A stretch of 56,565 nucleotides of DNA, from NCBI GenBank assembly GCA_945874355.1, contig CAMCGB010000013.1:1-56565 (forward strand). The letters are read 5' to 3'. Made by a program: the position numbers and the translations under genes. Shown here piece after piece: positions 33,201 to 40,734 of the stretch; the stretch's first letter is position 1; each line of letters opens with the position of its first letter. The stretch comes from an uncultured Bacteroides sp. (GTDB taxonomy: Bacteria > Bacteroidota > Bacteroidia > Bacteroidales > UBA932). The notes beneath the pieces were generated by a model, which saw nothing but the letters and a program-made list of their open reading frames with translations, was not told the DNA's origin and searched no databases.

Positions 33201-33745
33201 ACCCTTACTCCAGCCATTTTGTGGCTGAAATTCAGCCATATAAGCTTGTCGTCAGCGGTCTTGCCTTCGGCCTTTGCCCAAAGGAAGTCGGAGGCCTCGT
33301 AGCCCGAGAGCGAGGTGCCGCTCTTTTCGGCCCTCTGGTCCTTGCGCACTTCGAAAGGATAGGCATCGATGGACTCGGGCTTGCCTGCGGGGTAGTATCC
33401 GTAGATGTCAATAGGAGTAGTCTTGTCCTTGAAGTACACGTCGTACGAAGGAACCCAGCGGTAGGCGGGCTCGTTGAAGGTGTAGTAGAGGTTGTCGGCC
33501 CTGTTGCCCGAGAGCAGTAGCTCGCCCGGCTTGCCGTCCACCCAGTCAACTATGAACGTGCCGATTTTGTCGCCGTCAGCAAAGCCGTCCTGGCCTGCCC
33601 TGGTGGCATATTCCTGGTCGATATGGCTGCTCAGCGCGATGGGCACCTGAACATCATTTGAAATAATATCCGGCTCCAGCTCCTTCACCGCGCAGGAAGC
33701 AAGGCAGAGGGTGGCAAGCATCAGAAGTGTATATCTATATTTCAT
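30236..33745 (-). CDS. Fimbrillin-LRR-BACON-M64 metalloprotease fusion lipoprotein
   Basis: A 1169-aa lipoprotein (LASC, Cys 18). Domains in order: fimbrillin-like (~30-310: GDKIGTFIVD, YFKDKTTPIDIYGYYP, LWAKAEGKTADDKLIWLNFSHKM), BspA-type LRR_5 repeats (~405-710), a BACON-like domain (ATAINTSVTRELVLTADDYW onward, ~755-850), and an IgA-peptidase M64 domain (~865-1140) with VILGDGF and H1000-EAGGH-GFGKLGDEY zinc motif. It would be an exported zinc metalloprotease anchored on an adhesin/pilin scaffold. It lies between two fimbrillin genes in one operon. The fusion of a pilin domain with M64 is unusual in my experience. Cleavage target unknown. Confidence 0.86.
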   Translation of the reverse strand: MKYRYTLLMLATLCLASCAVKELEPDIISNDVQVPIALSSHIDQEYATRAGQDGFADGDKIGTFIVDWVDGKPGELLLSGNRADNLYYTFNEPAYRWVPSYDVYFKDKTTPIDIYGYYPAGKPESIDAYPFEVRKDQRAEKSGTSLSGYEASDFLWAKAEGKTADDKLIWLNFSHKMAGVRVSLLQGEGFEEGEWATLGKDVLIQSTRRSATIDLSTGKVRATEAEAPSTGIIPVREGEDFRAIVVPQTVSGGKKLITATVGGFSYDLIKDSDMLYQEGKQHNFTLTVNKRAEGNYVFTLSDESITVWENDRTSHDGIAREYVVVNVDTPGTLDACIAAKGLEVSKVRNLKVTGTITARDFGVMRFLMTDLSALNLKEAILVKGEGGNLGVNKDYSPIDNDYEIPGGALTNKKSLTSLVLPDKLKKIKGDAFSDCNMLTGSLIIPEGVEEIELAAFRSCTNLNGALKLPSTLKYLGRMAGYTSYWDGPFKDCGFVGELVLPESLEVIGWGAFEGCRSLYGELRLPENLKQLGQSAFSGMVNMVGSIEIPLGVTTIEENTFGSSGFNGTLTLHDGITSIGEGAFRNTALKGELHLPKNLEVISKESFCGCDFSGKLVIPKTVRQIGDKAFAWNWRLMGTLEIPEGVLSIGAGAFAQCRMLEGVVFPESLESIKYEPSWGEDGGAFQNCFGIGRIVCKGKIPAYVQDGCFNGVPKDNFTLEVPEGYEAQYQIATGWKEFKRIAAYRNLVIRPMVATAINTSVTRELVLTADDYWSVKSQPEWVTLSQTSGKGKTSLQLTFAQKPQDGLTRSGEVVFQLDGKDYETRLAVSQYDYEYAEDEIITLQSASKGDGVNIVILGDGFNARDISEGKLMEAMDKTYKHFFNIQPYKYYQDYFNVYTAVPVSPESGIGTVNNIVQTRFNTATNGGVTRNGEDDYYEVMQYACKAPTVNNDNINRTLIIMIPNTEDYGGVTYMWDDGSAIAYCPMSDYGYPLDFRGVIQHEAGGHGFGKLGDEYIYHNAFIQTCGCSCCPHAFELQYFQSLGWFQNLSLSGKMSGVPWRDFIFHEKYSEFVDIFEGGYMHTRGVYRSEQNSCMNNDIPYFSTISRFEIYKRIMEYAGQSWSLEDFIEHDVVETVSISSTKADGSYSMGSKSAAQNSHEPVFMGKRPTIK

Positions 33746-33766
33746 AGCTTCGTGATTTATAGTCTG

Positions 33767-34678
33767 TTAGTTAAGTATTCCGCCGTAGTCGGTCCCGTCG
33801 TCCTCCCATCCTCCGATGCCTACATTGATGCCTTCGGAGAGCTTGTTGACGGTCAGGGTGCAGGTCTTGCGGGAGCCGGAAGTGAAGTCGATGGTCTGGG
33901 TAAGGCTCCTTTCGATGCCGTCCACCTCGAGGGTGATAAGCTTCTGGCTCTCAATGCTCTGGGGAGCTATCAGGGCCCTGTAGGCGCTGCCGTCATAGTA
34001 GGGGACTACATCCTGCACTTCGCCCTCGGCAGAGAGCGAGCCGTCTTTCAGGTTGAGCGAGCAGGAGCATTTGATATTGTTGATTTTCACGCTTTTAAGG
34101 CTCTCTTTAAGACTCTGCTCGTCAAAGCCTTTACCGGGAAGGATGCGTATTATAATCTGGCTGGTGCGGTGGGTGGTAGTGATGCTGACCTTGTTGTCGC
34201 TCGGGCTTTGGAGCTCGCTCTTCCCCCATAGAACCTCGGCGGCCTTGAAAGCCTGCTCGCTGCTCTGGTCAGAGGGCAGGGTGAGGCTTACCGAAGCGAC
34301 ATTCCCGACTGAAGCCTGGTAGGGGTAGTAGCAGTAGAAATCGGCCGGAGTGGCGCTGTCTTTCCAGTAGTACTCCTTGTCGGCCTTCCACTCGTTTGTG
34401 CTCTCCTCGTAGCTGAAGAGGATATTGTCCAGGTGGTTGCCTCCGTTCTGAAGAGGAGTTGAACTCCATTCTGCACTTTCGGAAGCGCGGCCGGCGTTGA
34501 CTACATACACTCCTATCGCATCGCCCGACTCGAAGCTGTCTTCGCTGACTTTGGTCACGGTAGAGGAGATACGGATAGGAATTTTAGGCTCTGGAGTGGG
34601 AGTCTTCGTCTTGTTGCAGCCTGTGCCGAGAAGGCAGGCAAGCAGAGCAAGACTTAAAGGTAGCGGTCTGTTATTCAT
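33767..34678 (-). CDS. Fimbrillin-family lipoprotein
   Basis: A 303-aa fimbrillin-like lipoprotein: MNNRPLPLSLALLACLLGTGC (Cys 21). SFESGDAIGVYVVNAG and YYWKDSATPADFYCYYPY follow, then EVLWGKSELQSPSDNKVSITTTHRTSQIIIRIL. It ends in GIGGWEDDGTDYGGIL. Frame extension to 34774 is possible, but the -7 box lies at 34701-34708, so ATG 34678 (16 nt of leader from the expected start site) is used. It is the first gene of the operon with the protease fusion and the second fimbrillin. Confidence 0.85.
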   Translation of the reverse strand: MNNRPLPLSLALLACLLGTGCNKTKTPTPEPKIPIRISSTVTKVSEDSFESGDAIGVYVVNAGRASESAEWSSTPLQNGGNHLDNILFSYEESTNEWKADKEYYWKDSATPADFYCYYPYQASVGNVASVSLTLPSDQSSEQAFKAAEVLWGKSELQSPSDNKVSITTTHRTSQIIIRILPGKGFDEQSLKESLKSVKINNIKCSCSLNLKDGSLSAEGEVQDVVPYYDGSAYRALIAPQSIESQKLITLEVDGIERSLTQTIDFTSGSRKTCTLTVNKLSEGINVGIGGWEDDGTDYGGILN

Positions 34679-34700
34679 ACGTTTGGTGTTATTTTGGACG

Positions 34701-34708
34701 CAAATATA
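34701..34708 (-). promoter_or_regulatory. Promoter -7 box of the fimbrillin/protease operon
   Basis: TATATTTG on the minus strand. It drives 34678 to 29344. Confidence 0.75.
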
Positions 34709-34792
34709 ATTTATATCAGCTCCAAAGGCAAGTTCATTATAGTTCAAAAGCAAATTTAATTTGGAAAGGTTCAAAGATATATAAGCTTTTTG

Positions 34793-34800
34793 TATCTTTG
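34793..34800 (+). promoter_or_regulatory. Promoter -7 box of the ccsBA-peroxidase operon
   Basis: TATCTTTG followed by C, 8 nt before ATG 34809. It is divergent from the fimbrillin promoter. Confidence 0.75.
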
Positions 34801-34808
34801 CCCTTCGT

Positions 34809-36035
34809 ATGGGTGCCGACCTTCAATTATTCGCCTTTCCGCTGTCGCTTCTGGCAGCGGCGGCTCTGGTGCTCGCCATCCTGCTGTATCCCAAAAAGTG
34901 CCCCCGAAAGCTGTCAGTGGCTGTTCTCCTCATTCTTGCTGTGCTTTTTGCGCTTCTCGGAAGTTTCAGGAAAGGAAGTTTCAGCCCGCTGTGGCTTTCG
35001 CCCTTTCTGCTTGCAGCCATTTTCCTGAGCGGACTTGCCGCGCGCGAAGCTTTCAAGGGGAAGAGACCCCTGTCTGAGAGTCTCAGCCATCTTGGGCTCT
35101 GTATTCTTCTCGGCTCTTCGTTTTTCTGCGCCCCTGATTGCACCAGGACCGCCATAGTTCTGGGCAAGGACAGTCCCAGTCATATCAGCGAGGACAGTGT
35201 CCCCCTTCCTTTCGAGCTCTGCCTGAAGGAAGTGCATACTGATTATTATGATGACGGGGCCAGCCCCAAGCAGTATACCGCCACTCTGACTCTTGACTCC
35301 AAAACCCGCACGGTGAGTGTCAATCATCCGGTGCTGCACCGTGGCTGGCTTATGTATCTGTCTGATTTTGACCGCGCTGAAGGGAGTGCTGCGCTGATTT
35401 TGCTCGTGAAGGACCCTTCCATCCCCGGAGTGCTGCTTGGTATGATTATGCTGCTCGCGGCCGCTGTCCTGAGTCTGAAGCGCAGCTGGAAGTCCCGCTG
35501 GAGCCTTGTGGTGGTGCTGCTTCTTGCCGTCATTTTCACCCTGGTTTCGGTGTCCCGCATCCGTTTCGCCACCCTTCCTCCAGCCCTTCGCAGCTTCTGG
35601 TTTGCGCCTCACCTGATGGTCTATATGCTGGCCTATGCCTGCCTTGCGCTAAGCCTGATTTGCTCTCTGGCGGGCCTTTCGGAGCGGTTCAAAAAGGCTT
35701 CCCGATTGTCCCGCGGCCTTCTTCATACCTCTTCAGCCCTTATTATTATAGGTATCATCTTCGGCTCCGTATGGGCCCAGCTCAGCTGGGGAGATTATTG
35801 GGCCTGGGATGCCAAGGAGTGCTGGGCCGCAGCGACCTGGATTTTGACTCTGTGCGCCATGCACCTGAAGCCGTCAGGGTCCCGTAAAGCTCTGATAGTC
35901 TTTATTATGCTCGCATTTGCCGCTATGCAGATGACCTGGTACGGGGTGAATTACCTGCCTTCGGCGGGCAGCAGTATGCATAGCTACAATGTGACTGATG
36001 TTCAAGATAACAATACAAATAAGATAAACCAATGA
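34809..36035 (+). CDS. Compact ResB-CcsA fusion cytochrome c synthase
   Basis: This 408-aa polytopic protein attaches haem to CxxCH proteins in the periplasm. The first ~220 aa are ResB-like (membrane segments, then VPLPFELCLKEVHTDYYDDG and LTLDSKTRTVSVNHPVLHRGW). The rest is CcsA-like, with APHLMVYMLAYA, the WWD motif WGDYWAWDAKE, and a terminal H in SSMHSYN; the histidines match haem ligands of the family. Other CcsBA fusions are about twice as long, so this is a compact version. It is followed by a three-haem peroxidase with a 4-bp ATGA overlap, its likely substrate. The start is 8 nt after the -7 box. Confidence 0.85.
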   Translation: MGADLQLFAFPLSLLAAAALVLAILLYPKKCPRKLSVAVLLILAVLFALLGSFRKGSFSPLWLSPFLLAAIFLSGLAAREAFKGKRPLSESLSHLGLCILLGSSFFCAPDCTRTAIVLGKDSPSHISEDSVPLPFELCLKEVHTDYYDDGASPKQYTATLTLDSKTRTVSVNHPVLHRGWLMYLSDFDRAEGSAALILLVKDPSIPGVLLGMIMLLAAAVLSLKRSWKSRWSLVVVLLLAVIFTLVSVSRIRFATLPPALRSFWFAPHLMVYMLAYACLALSLICSLAGLSERFKKASRLSRGLLHTSSALIIIGIIFGSVWAQLSWGDYWAWDAKECWAAATWILTLCAMHLKPSGSRKALIVFIMLAFAAMQMTWYGVNYLPSAGSSMHSYNVTDVQDNNTNKINQ

Positions 36036-37375
36036 AAAGAAAAGTCCTTACCGTCTGCCTTGGAGCCCTGGTGCTTGTGGTGGCAGCAATTGCAGTGTAT
36101 CGCCTCGTAATCCGCAAATCTATCCCCGAGGCTTCCCGCGAAGAGCAGGTAGCTCTGATTCTGGAGCGAAACGGCTGTCTTGTGTGCCATTCCACTGATG
36201 CCGAACTTCCTTTCTACTCGAATTTTCCCGTCATCGGCCCTCAGATGCAGGCTCACATTAGGGCGGGTGTGAGGTTTTTTGACCTTGGAGCGGAGATGGA
36301 TGACATCTCTTCGATGAGCGAAGCTGCACTGAGTAAGCTCGACCACGCTGTAAGCTACTCCACTATGCCTGTGCATTCATATAGGATGGTGCATTGGGGA
36401 AGCGGCCTGAACAAGGCGGAGAAGTCCCTGATTGCTGCTTGGATAGAGGAGAAAAGGGGCTACGCCGAGCCAGTATGGCCCATAGCGAAGAGTGTTGAGT
36501 ATGACGAGGCCAAGGCCGATTTGGGAGAGAGGATGTTCAATGATGCCAGGCTGTCGCTCGACGGAACCATCAGCTGCGCCACCTGCCACGTGCTGGAGAG
36601 CGGCGGCGCCGACCACGAGGACGAGAGGGTGTCTGAAGGAATATATGGCCTGAAGGGAGGAGTGAACGCCCCTACAGTGTACAATGCCGAGTACAATGCC
36701 CGTCAGTTCTGGAACGGAAGGGCCGCTGACCTGGTAGAGCAGGCTGCAGGACCCGCCACCAACCCCGTAGAGATGGGAGACCAGAGCCTGGAGGATGTGG
36801 TGTCAAGGCTTTCGAAGGATAAGGCTTTGGTCGCTGAGTTTGAGAGTCTTTATCCCGGAGTGGGACTTACAGGTGAGACTCTTTGCCACGCAATAGCCGA
36901 GTTCGAGAGGACGCTGATTACTCCTGACAGCCGTTTCGACCTTTATCTGGAGGGCGACGAAACTGCCTTGAGCGAGATTGAGAAGCAGGGTTATGAGGCC
37001 TTCAAGAAGAACTCCTGCGCCGCCTGCCATTTCGGAGCTGCGCTTGGCGGAAGGAGCTTTGAGTATGTTGACGTGTACGGGGATTATTTTGCCGACAGAA
37101 CTGCCGAGATTGAGTATAACTCTGACGACGAGGGACTTAAAGGATTCACCCTCAAGGATGAAGACCTTCACCGCTTCAAGGTGCCCGTGCTTCGCAATGT
37201 GGCTCTGACTGCCCCCTATTTCCACGACGGTTCTTTCCAAAGCCTTGAGGAAGCTGTAAGGGCTATGGCCCGTTATGAGCTGGGCAAGAGCCTCAGCGGC
37301 AAGGATGTAGAGTCTATAGTAGCATTCCTTAATACCCTTACGGGAGTAAATCCTCATCTGATTGTAGAAAAATAG
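36032..37375 (+). CDS. Three-haem cytochrome c peroxidase (MauG/CcpA type)
   Basis: A 447-aa protein with an N-terminal membrane anchor (~6-25) and three haem c sites: C49LVCH53, C182ATCH186 and C329AACH333. The last two define the di-haem peroxidase core. The first sits in an extra N-terminal domain with NFPVIGPQMQAHIR and HSYRMVHWGSGLN, as in three-haem peroxidases and haem-binding DUF families. It probably reduces H2O2 or organic peroxides in the periplasm with electrons from the membrane. It is translated together with the upstream CcsBA-like gene (4-bp overlap). Confidence 0.9.
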   Translation: MKRKVLTVCLGALVLVVAAIAVYRLVIRKSIPEASREEQVALILERNGCLVCHSTDAELPFYSNFPVIGPQMQAHIRAGVRFFDLGAEMDDISSMSEAALSKLDHAVSYSTMPVHSYRMVHWGSGLNKAEKSLIAAWIEEKRGYAEPVWPIAKSVEYDEAKADLGERMFNDARLSLDGTISCATCHVLESGGADHEDERVSEGIYGLKGGVNAPTVYNAEYNARQFWNGRAADLVEQAAGPATNPVEMGDQSLEDVVSRLSKDKALVAEFESLYPGVGLTGETLCHAIAEFERTLITPDSRFDLYLEGDETALSEIEKQGYEAFKKNSCAACHFGAALGGRSFEYVDVYGDYFADRTAEIEYNSDDEGLKGFTLKDEDLHRFKVPVLRNVALTAPYFHDGSFQSLEEAVRAMARYELGKSLSGKDVESIVAFLNTLTGVNPHLIVEK

Positions 37376-37408
37376 CCTGAACGGACTTGCGTTTTCATTT
37401 ATAATCGT

Positions 37409-37416
37409 TAAATTTG
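37409..37416 (+). promoter_or_regulatory. Promoter -7 box before the truncated TPR gene
   Basis: TAAATTTG, 21 nt before ATG 37438. It lies over the earlier ATG at 37414 and rules it out. Confidence 0.65.
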
Positions 37417-37437
37417 TCCATTTATGCTTTTTATCCT

Positions 37438-37863
37438 ATGAAACGGTTTATTGGAGTTCTATCTGTTCTGGCGCTGCTGTTCCTGATGGAGGTTCAGCTC
37501 GGCGCTCAGAACAACCAGTATAAAATCGACGACAGCTGCTATGCCATCTACCGTCAGGCTGATTCCCTGCTGGGTAAGCCTGAGGCGGATGAGTTGATCG
37601 AAAGGCTCGAGAAACAGTCCAGGGATGCCGGGGATGACAAGGCATATACTCTTGCTGCCGTTCTGAGGCTTCGCCATGCCACCCGTTTCGATGAAGAGGA
37701 TCTTATTCTAGATTGTTTTGAGAAAGCAAAGCAGGTAGCCCTTGAAACCGGCTACCTGCAATATTATTTTTATCCTTATCAACTGGTAGGGACTTTCTAC
37801 TTCAATAAAGGTCAGACACCTCGCGGGCTGGATTATCAGGTCCCTTTATACCAAAAAATATAG
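37438..37863 (+). pseudogene. N-terminal fragment of a TPR-type exported protein
   Basis: This 141-codon frame has a signal peptide (MKRFIGVLSVLALLFLMEV) and helical TPR-like segments (SRDAGDDKAYTLAAVLRLRHATRFDEEDL). It resembles the start of the TPR sensor/regulator proteins common in Bacteroidales, which are several hundred residues longer. The frame collapses after GQTPRGLDYQ, exactly where the opposite-strand PAS-like fragment (37836-38036) ends. So the gene was cut by a rearrangement near 37840 and joined to unrelated DNA. The promoter is intact. Confidence 0.65.
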
Positions 37864-38036
37864 AGCTCTTCTGGGGTAATCTTATCCGGGGCTCCAAGCA
37901 GCCTGAGCATCACGGCGTCTGCGTAAAGCTTTGGGGAGTAACCTTCTACGAATTCAACAGCCCATACGCCTATGCCGAGGTTATCCATTACGCCTGCGGC
38001 AAAGGTGGAGGTCAAATTGGTTGATTGAGCTGTCAT
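37836..38036 (-). pseudogene. N-terminal fragment of a PAS-type sensor gene
   Basis: A 66-codon minus-strand frame: MTAQSTNLTSTFAAGVMDN..., then MLRLLGAPDKITPEELYIFWYKG, the kind of PAS-like start seen in Bacteroidales sensor/GGDEF proteins. It then hits a stop at the junction with the TPR fragment, so it too is a broken gene, fused head-on to another one. No clear promoter is visible. Confidence 0.55.
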
Positions 38037-38124
38037 AATACTAATCGATTAACCTACAGATGTAATATTAATTTGCTTCGCTTGTTCCTGTGTTTGATTA
38101 AAATGTTTAAATTCGCATCTGATT

Positions 38125-39477
38125 ATGGCTTCCAGGAAAGGCAAAATACTGATTGTGGACGACAACGCCGGCATACGTCAGGCGCTGCAGATATTGCTGC
38201 CCTTGCATTTTGAGCAGGTTCAGACGCTTCCTTCGCCTGTTACGCTGGTCTCGACCCTGGAGCGCTTCCGGCCCGATGTGGTGCTGCTGGATATGAATTT
38301 CAATACGGACATCAACACCGGCAATGAAGGTCTCTACTGGACCGGGGAGATCAGGCATATGATGCCCGAGGTGGAAGTTGTCCTTTTTACGGCCTATGCC
38401 GATATCGCCCTGGCAGTGGAAGGGATGAAGCGGGGCGCGTTCGATTTCATCGTCAAGCCTTGGGATAATGAGAAACTTCTCTCCACCCTCACCGCAGCCA
38501 GGGACAAGGCGCGTAAGGCTATGGGAAGAGATGCCGGAAAGGACAGTGAAAAGCCTGGGGCGATGTACTGGGGCACAAGCGAAGCGATGGCCGCTATCCG
38601 GAAGACAGTCGAAAAGATAGCCCCTACGGACGCTACAGTGCTGATTACAGGCGAGAACGGTACCGGGAAGGACGTGCTGTCCAGAGAAATCCACGCCCGG
38701 AGTCTGCGCAGCGACAGGCCCATGGTGGCAGTGGACGCCGGAGCCATTACCGAGACGCTTTTCGAGAGCGAACTGTTCGGCCATGTGAAAGGCGCTTTCA
38801 CCGATGCGCACACTGACCACGTGGGTAAGTTTGAGCAGGCTGACGGCGGGACTTTGTTCCTGGATGAAATCGGCAATATTCCCCTTCATCTGCAGGCAAA
38901 GCTGTTGCGGGTGATCCAGAACCGTAGCGTGGTGCGGGTCGGAGGCAGTCAGGCTGTCCCCGTGAATATCCGCCTGATATGCGCTACCAATATGGATCTG
39001 GAGGCTCTGGTGCGGGAAGGCAGGTTCCGTGAGGATTTGTACTATAGAATCAATACTGTCCATATTGCCCTTCCGCCTCTGAGGGAGCGCCGGGAGGATA
39101 TCGTTCCGCTGTCGGAGCGCTTTATAAGCCAGTTTGCCGAGAAGTATCATAGGCCGCTGACGGGCTTGGACGATTCGGCAAAGGCGGTGCTGGAAAGCGG
39201 ACGGTGGGGAGGCAACATCCGGGAGCTTCAGAACTGCATCGAGAAGGCTGTCATCCTTTCCGAGGGGACTGTTCTCTCTTCCAAGGACATACAACTGGAG
39301 CAGGCCAAAGCCGTCGCTCCTTCTGCAGGTACTCTGAAGGCCATCAGCGATGCGGAGGAAGAAAGGCTGATCCGAGAGGCTGTTCTTCACAGTAATGGGA
39401 ACATTTCTGCCGCCGCCAAGATGCTGGGCGTCAGCCGACCCACTCTGTACGCCAAAATGAAGAAGTACGGGCTATGA
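38125..39477 (+). CDS. NtrC-family response regulator (sigma-54 activator)
   Basis: A 450-aa three-domain regulator. Receiver: D12/D13 acidic pair, phospho-acceptor D56 (VVLLDMNF), T89, K111. AAA+ core: Walker A GENGTGKD (176-183), the sigma-54 contact loop as GAFTDA (223-228; GAFTGA elsewhere, the GAFTDA form is common in Bacteroidetes), and Walker B LFLDE (244-248). A C-terminal Fis-type HTH (NISAAAKMLGVSRPTLYAKMKKYG) ends the protein. It activates RpoN-dependent genes when phosphorylated, presumably by the histidine kinase encoded immediately downstream (4-bp overlap). Target genes are not in sight. Confidence 0.94.
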   Translation: MASRKGKILIVDDNAGIRQALQILLPLHFEQVQTLPSPVTLVSTLERFRPDVVLLDMNFNTDINTGNEGLYWTGEIRHMMPEVEVVLFTAYADIALAVEGMKRGAFDFIVKPWDNEKLLSTLTAARDKARKAMGRDAGKDSEKPGAMYWGTSEAMAAIRKTVEKIAPTDATVLITGENGTGKDVLSREIHARSLRSDRPMVAVDAGAITETLFESELFGHVKGAFTDAHTDHVGKFEQADGGTLFLDEIGNIPLHLQAKLLRVIQNRSVVRVGGSQAVPVNIRLICATNMDLEALVREGRFREDLYYRINTVHIALPPLRERREDIVPLSERFISQFAEKYHRPLTGLDDSAKAVLESGRWGGNIRELQNCIEKAVILSEGTVLSSKDIQLEQAKAVAPSAGTLKAISDAEEERLIREAVLHSNGNISAAAKMLGVSRPTLYAKMKKYGL

Positions 39478-40355
39478 GCTTCACCGTATGGCATATCGTC
39501 GGGGCTTGCGTAATTGTGGCGCTTGTCGTGACAGTGATTGCTGTGCTGCATACCCGCCGGAAGGACATAAAGATGGTGGCCTATATGATGGATGCGCTGG
39601 AAGACGGGGAGCTGAACTTCCGATTCCAGGATAAAAACAAGTTCAACCGGACCCTGAACCGCATCCGGACCATTTTTGAGAAGCAGCGCCAGGCTCACGA
39701 GCAGGAGTCCTGGACGAAGCTGATCCGGGTGCTGACGCATGAGATTATGAATACGGTGTCGCCGATTGCCTCCCTTTCTGATGCTTTGTCCAAGTCGATG
39801 GATGAAAATGGCCACAGCGATCTGGATGTGAAGGCGGGGCTGGACACCATCTCCGACTCTTCGAAGAATCTCATCAAGTTCGTTCAGACATACCGGCAGC
39901 TCTCTGGGGTGGCAAGGCCTGTGCGCCGCGCTGTTGAGCTTCAGGAGCTGGTGGATAGGGTGATATCGCTGAACAGCGAGTATGCCGCCTCCTGCGGCGC
40001 TGTCTGTGTGTATCGGCCGGATGAGCCTGACTTGATGATCTACGCCGATGAAGCTCAGATTTCGCAAATCCTCATCAATCTTATAAAGAATGCTCTGCAG
40101 GCGGACGCGAAGCACATCTGCATCAGCGCCGCGATGGGTAAAGATGACGAGGTGATTATCCGGGTTTCGAACGACGGGGTACCCATCCCTGTCCCGGCCC
40201 AGGAACAGATATTTGTTCCGTTCTACACCACCAAGCAGGATGGTTCGGGCATCGGGCTGTCGCTCGCCAGGCAGATAATGCGCCAGCACAACGGCTCCAT
40301 TGACCTTATACGCAGTGATGAGGACCGGACTGTCTTCGAGATGATTTTCAGGTAA
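39474..40355 (+). CDS. Sensor histidine kinase of the NtrC pair
   Basis: A 293-aa kinase with one N-terminal membrane segment (~7-25) and a short cytoplasmic linker. The H-box is LIRVLTHEIMNTVSPI (H89). The HATPase domain has NLIKNALQA (N box), IRVSNDGVPIP (G1) and GSGIGLSLARQI (G2). There is almost no periplasmic domain, so the input is probably within the membrane or cytosol. The ATGA overlap with the response-regulator gene makes this a cognate pair. Confidence 0.9.
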   Translation: MSFTVWHIVGACVIVALVVTVIAVLHTRRKDIKMVAYMMDALEDGELNFRFQDKNKFNRTLNRIRTIFEKQRQAHEQESWTKLIRVLTHEIMNTVSPIASLSDALSKSMDENGHSDLDVKAGLDTISDSSKNLIKFVQTYRQLSGVARPVRRAVELQELVDRVISLNSEYAASCGAVCVYRPDEPDLMIYADEAQISQILINLIKNALQADAKHICISAAMGKDDEVIIRVSNDGVPIPVPAQEQIFVPFYTTKQDGSGIGLSLARQIMRQHNGSIDLIRSDEDRTVFEMIFR

Positions 40356-40384
40356 AGTGCATCAATCCTGAATTATTCGCTTGA

Positions 40385-40594
40385 AAAAGTGTAGCCTATA
40401 CGGCCCAGCGAATCTCCGACTACAATAACATCAGGAGGGAAGACATCCATACCACCACCAAGCGCTGGATTGAGGACGTCCCGGACGAAGAAAACCCCGG
40501 CCACACCACCCCCGAAATGCTCAAGCGCTACATCAAGGCCGACCAACTGGACGTCGTCCAGAAGCTTACTGACAAATACAACTACTTCGACTGA
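40385..40594 (+). pseudogene. C-terminal gene remnant
   Basis: This open frame of 69 codons lacks a start and ends in TGA 40592-40594. It reads AYTAQRISDYNNIRREDIHTTT... and ends MLKRYIKADQLDVVQKLTDKYNYFD, a coherent protein tail with codon use like the region. I do not recognise the parent family. It is the right-hand debris flanking the two-component pair. Confidence 0.5.
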
Positions 40595-40650
40595 TGCCCC
40601 ATCGAGGGAGAGATGGGTGAAAAAGATTTCTCCCGAGCTCGTAATTTGAA

Positions 40651-40683
40651 TCGGAATTTATTGTATATTTGCAGTGAATTCCG
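40651..40683. repeat. Left copy of 33-bp imperfect direct repeat (ATPase unit)
   Basis: TCGGAATTTATTG...GAATTCCG; 26 of 33 positions match 42006-42038 in the same orientation. The left copy carries the ATPase promoter. Confidence 0.75.
40664..40671 (+). promoter_or_regulatory. Promoter -7 box of the AAA-DUF4143 gene
   Basis: TATATTTG, 63 nt before ATG 40735. The palindrome at 40677-40695 follows it directly. Confidence 0.7.
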
Positions 40684-40695
40684 AATGGCGGAATT
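40677..40695. promoter_or_regulatory. Palindromic operator candidate
   Basis: AATTCCG-AATGG-CGGAATT, perfect 7-bp arms, positioned just after the -7 box at the expected transcription start. An additional CGGAATT half-site lies at 40652-40658. Confidence 0.6.
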
Positions 40696-40734
40696 ACATT
40701 ATGCTTAGATAGAACACTTTAACGATTATCTAAA

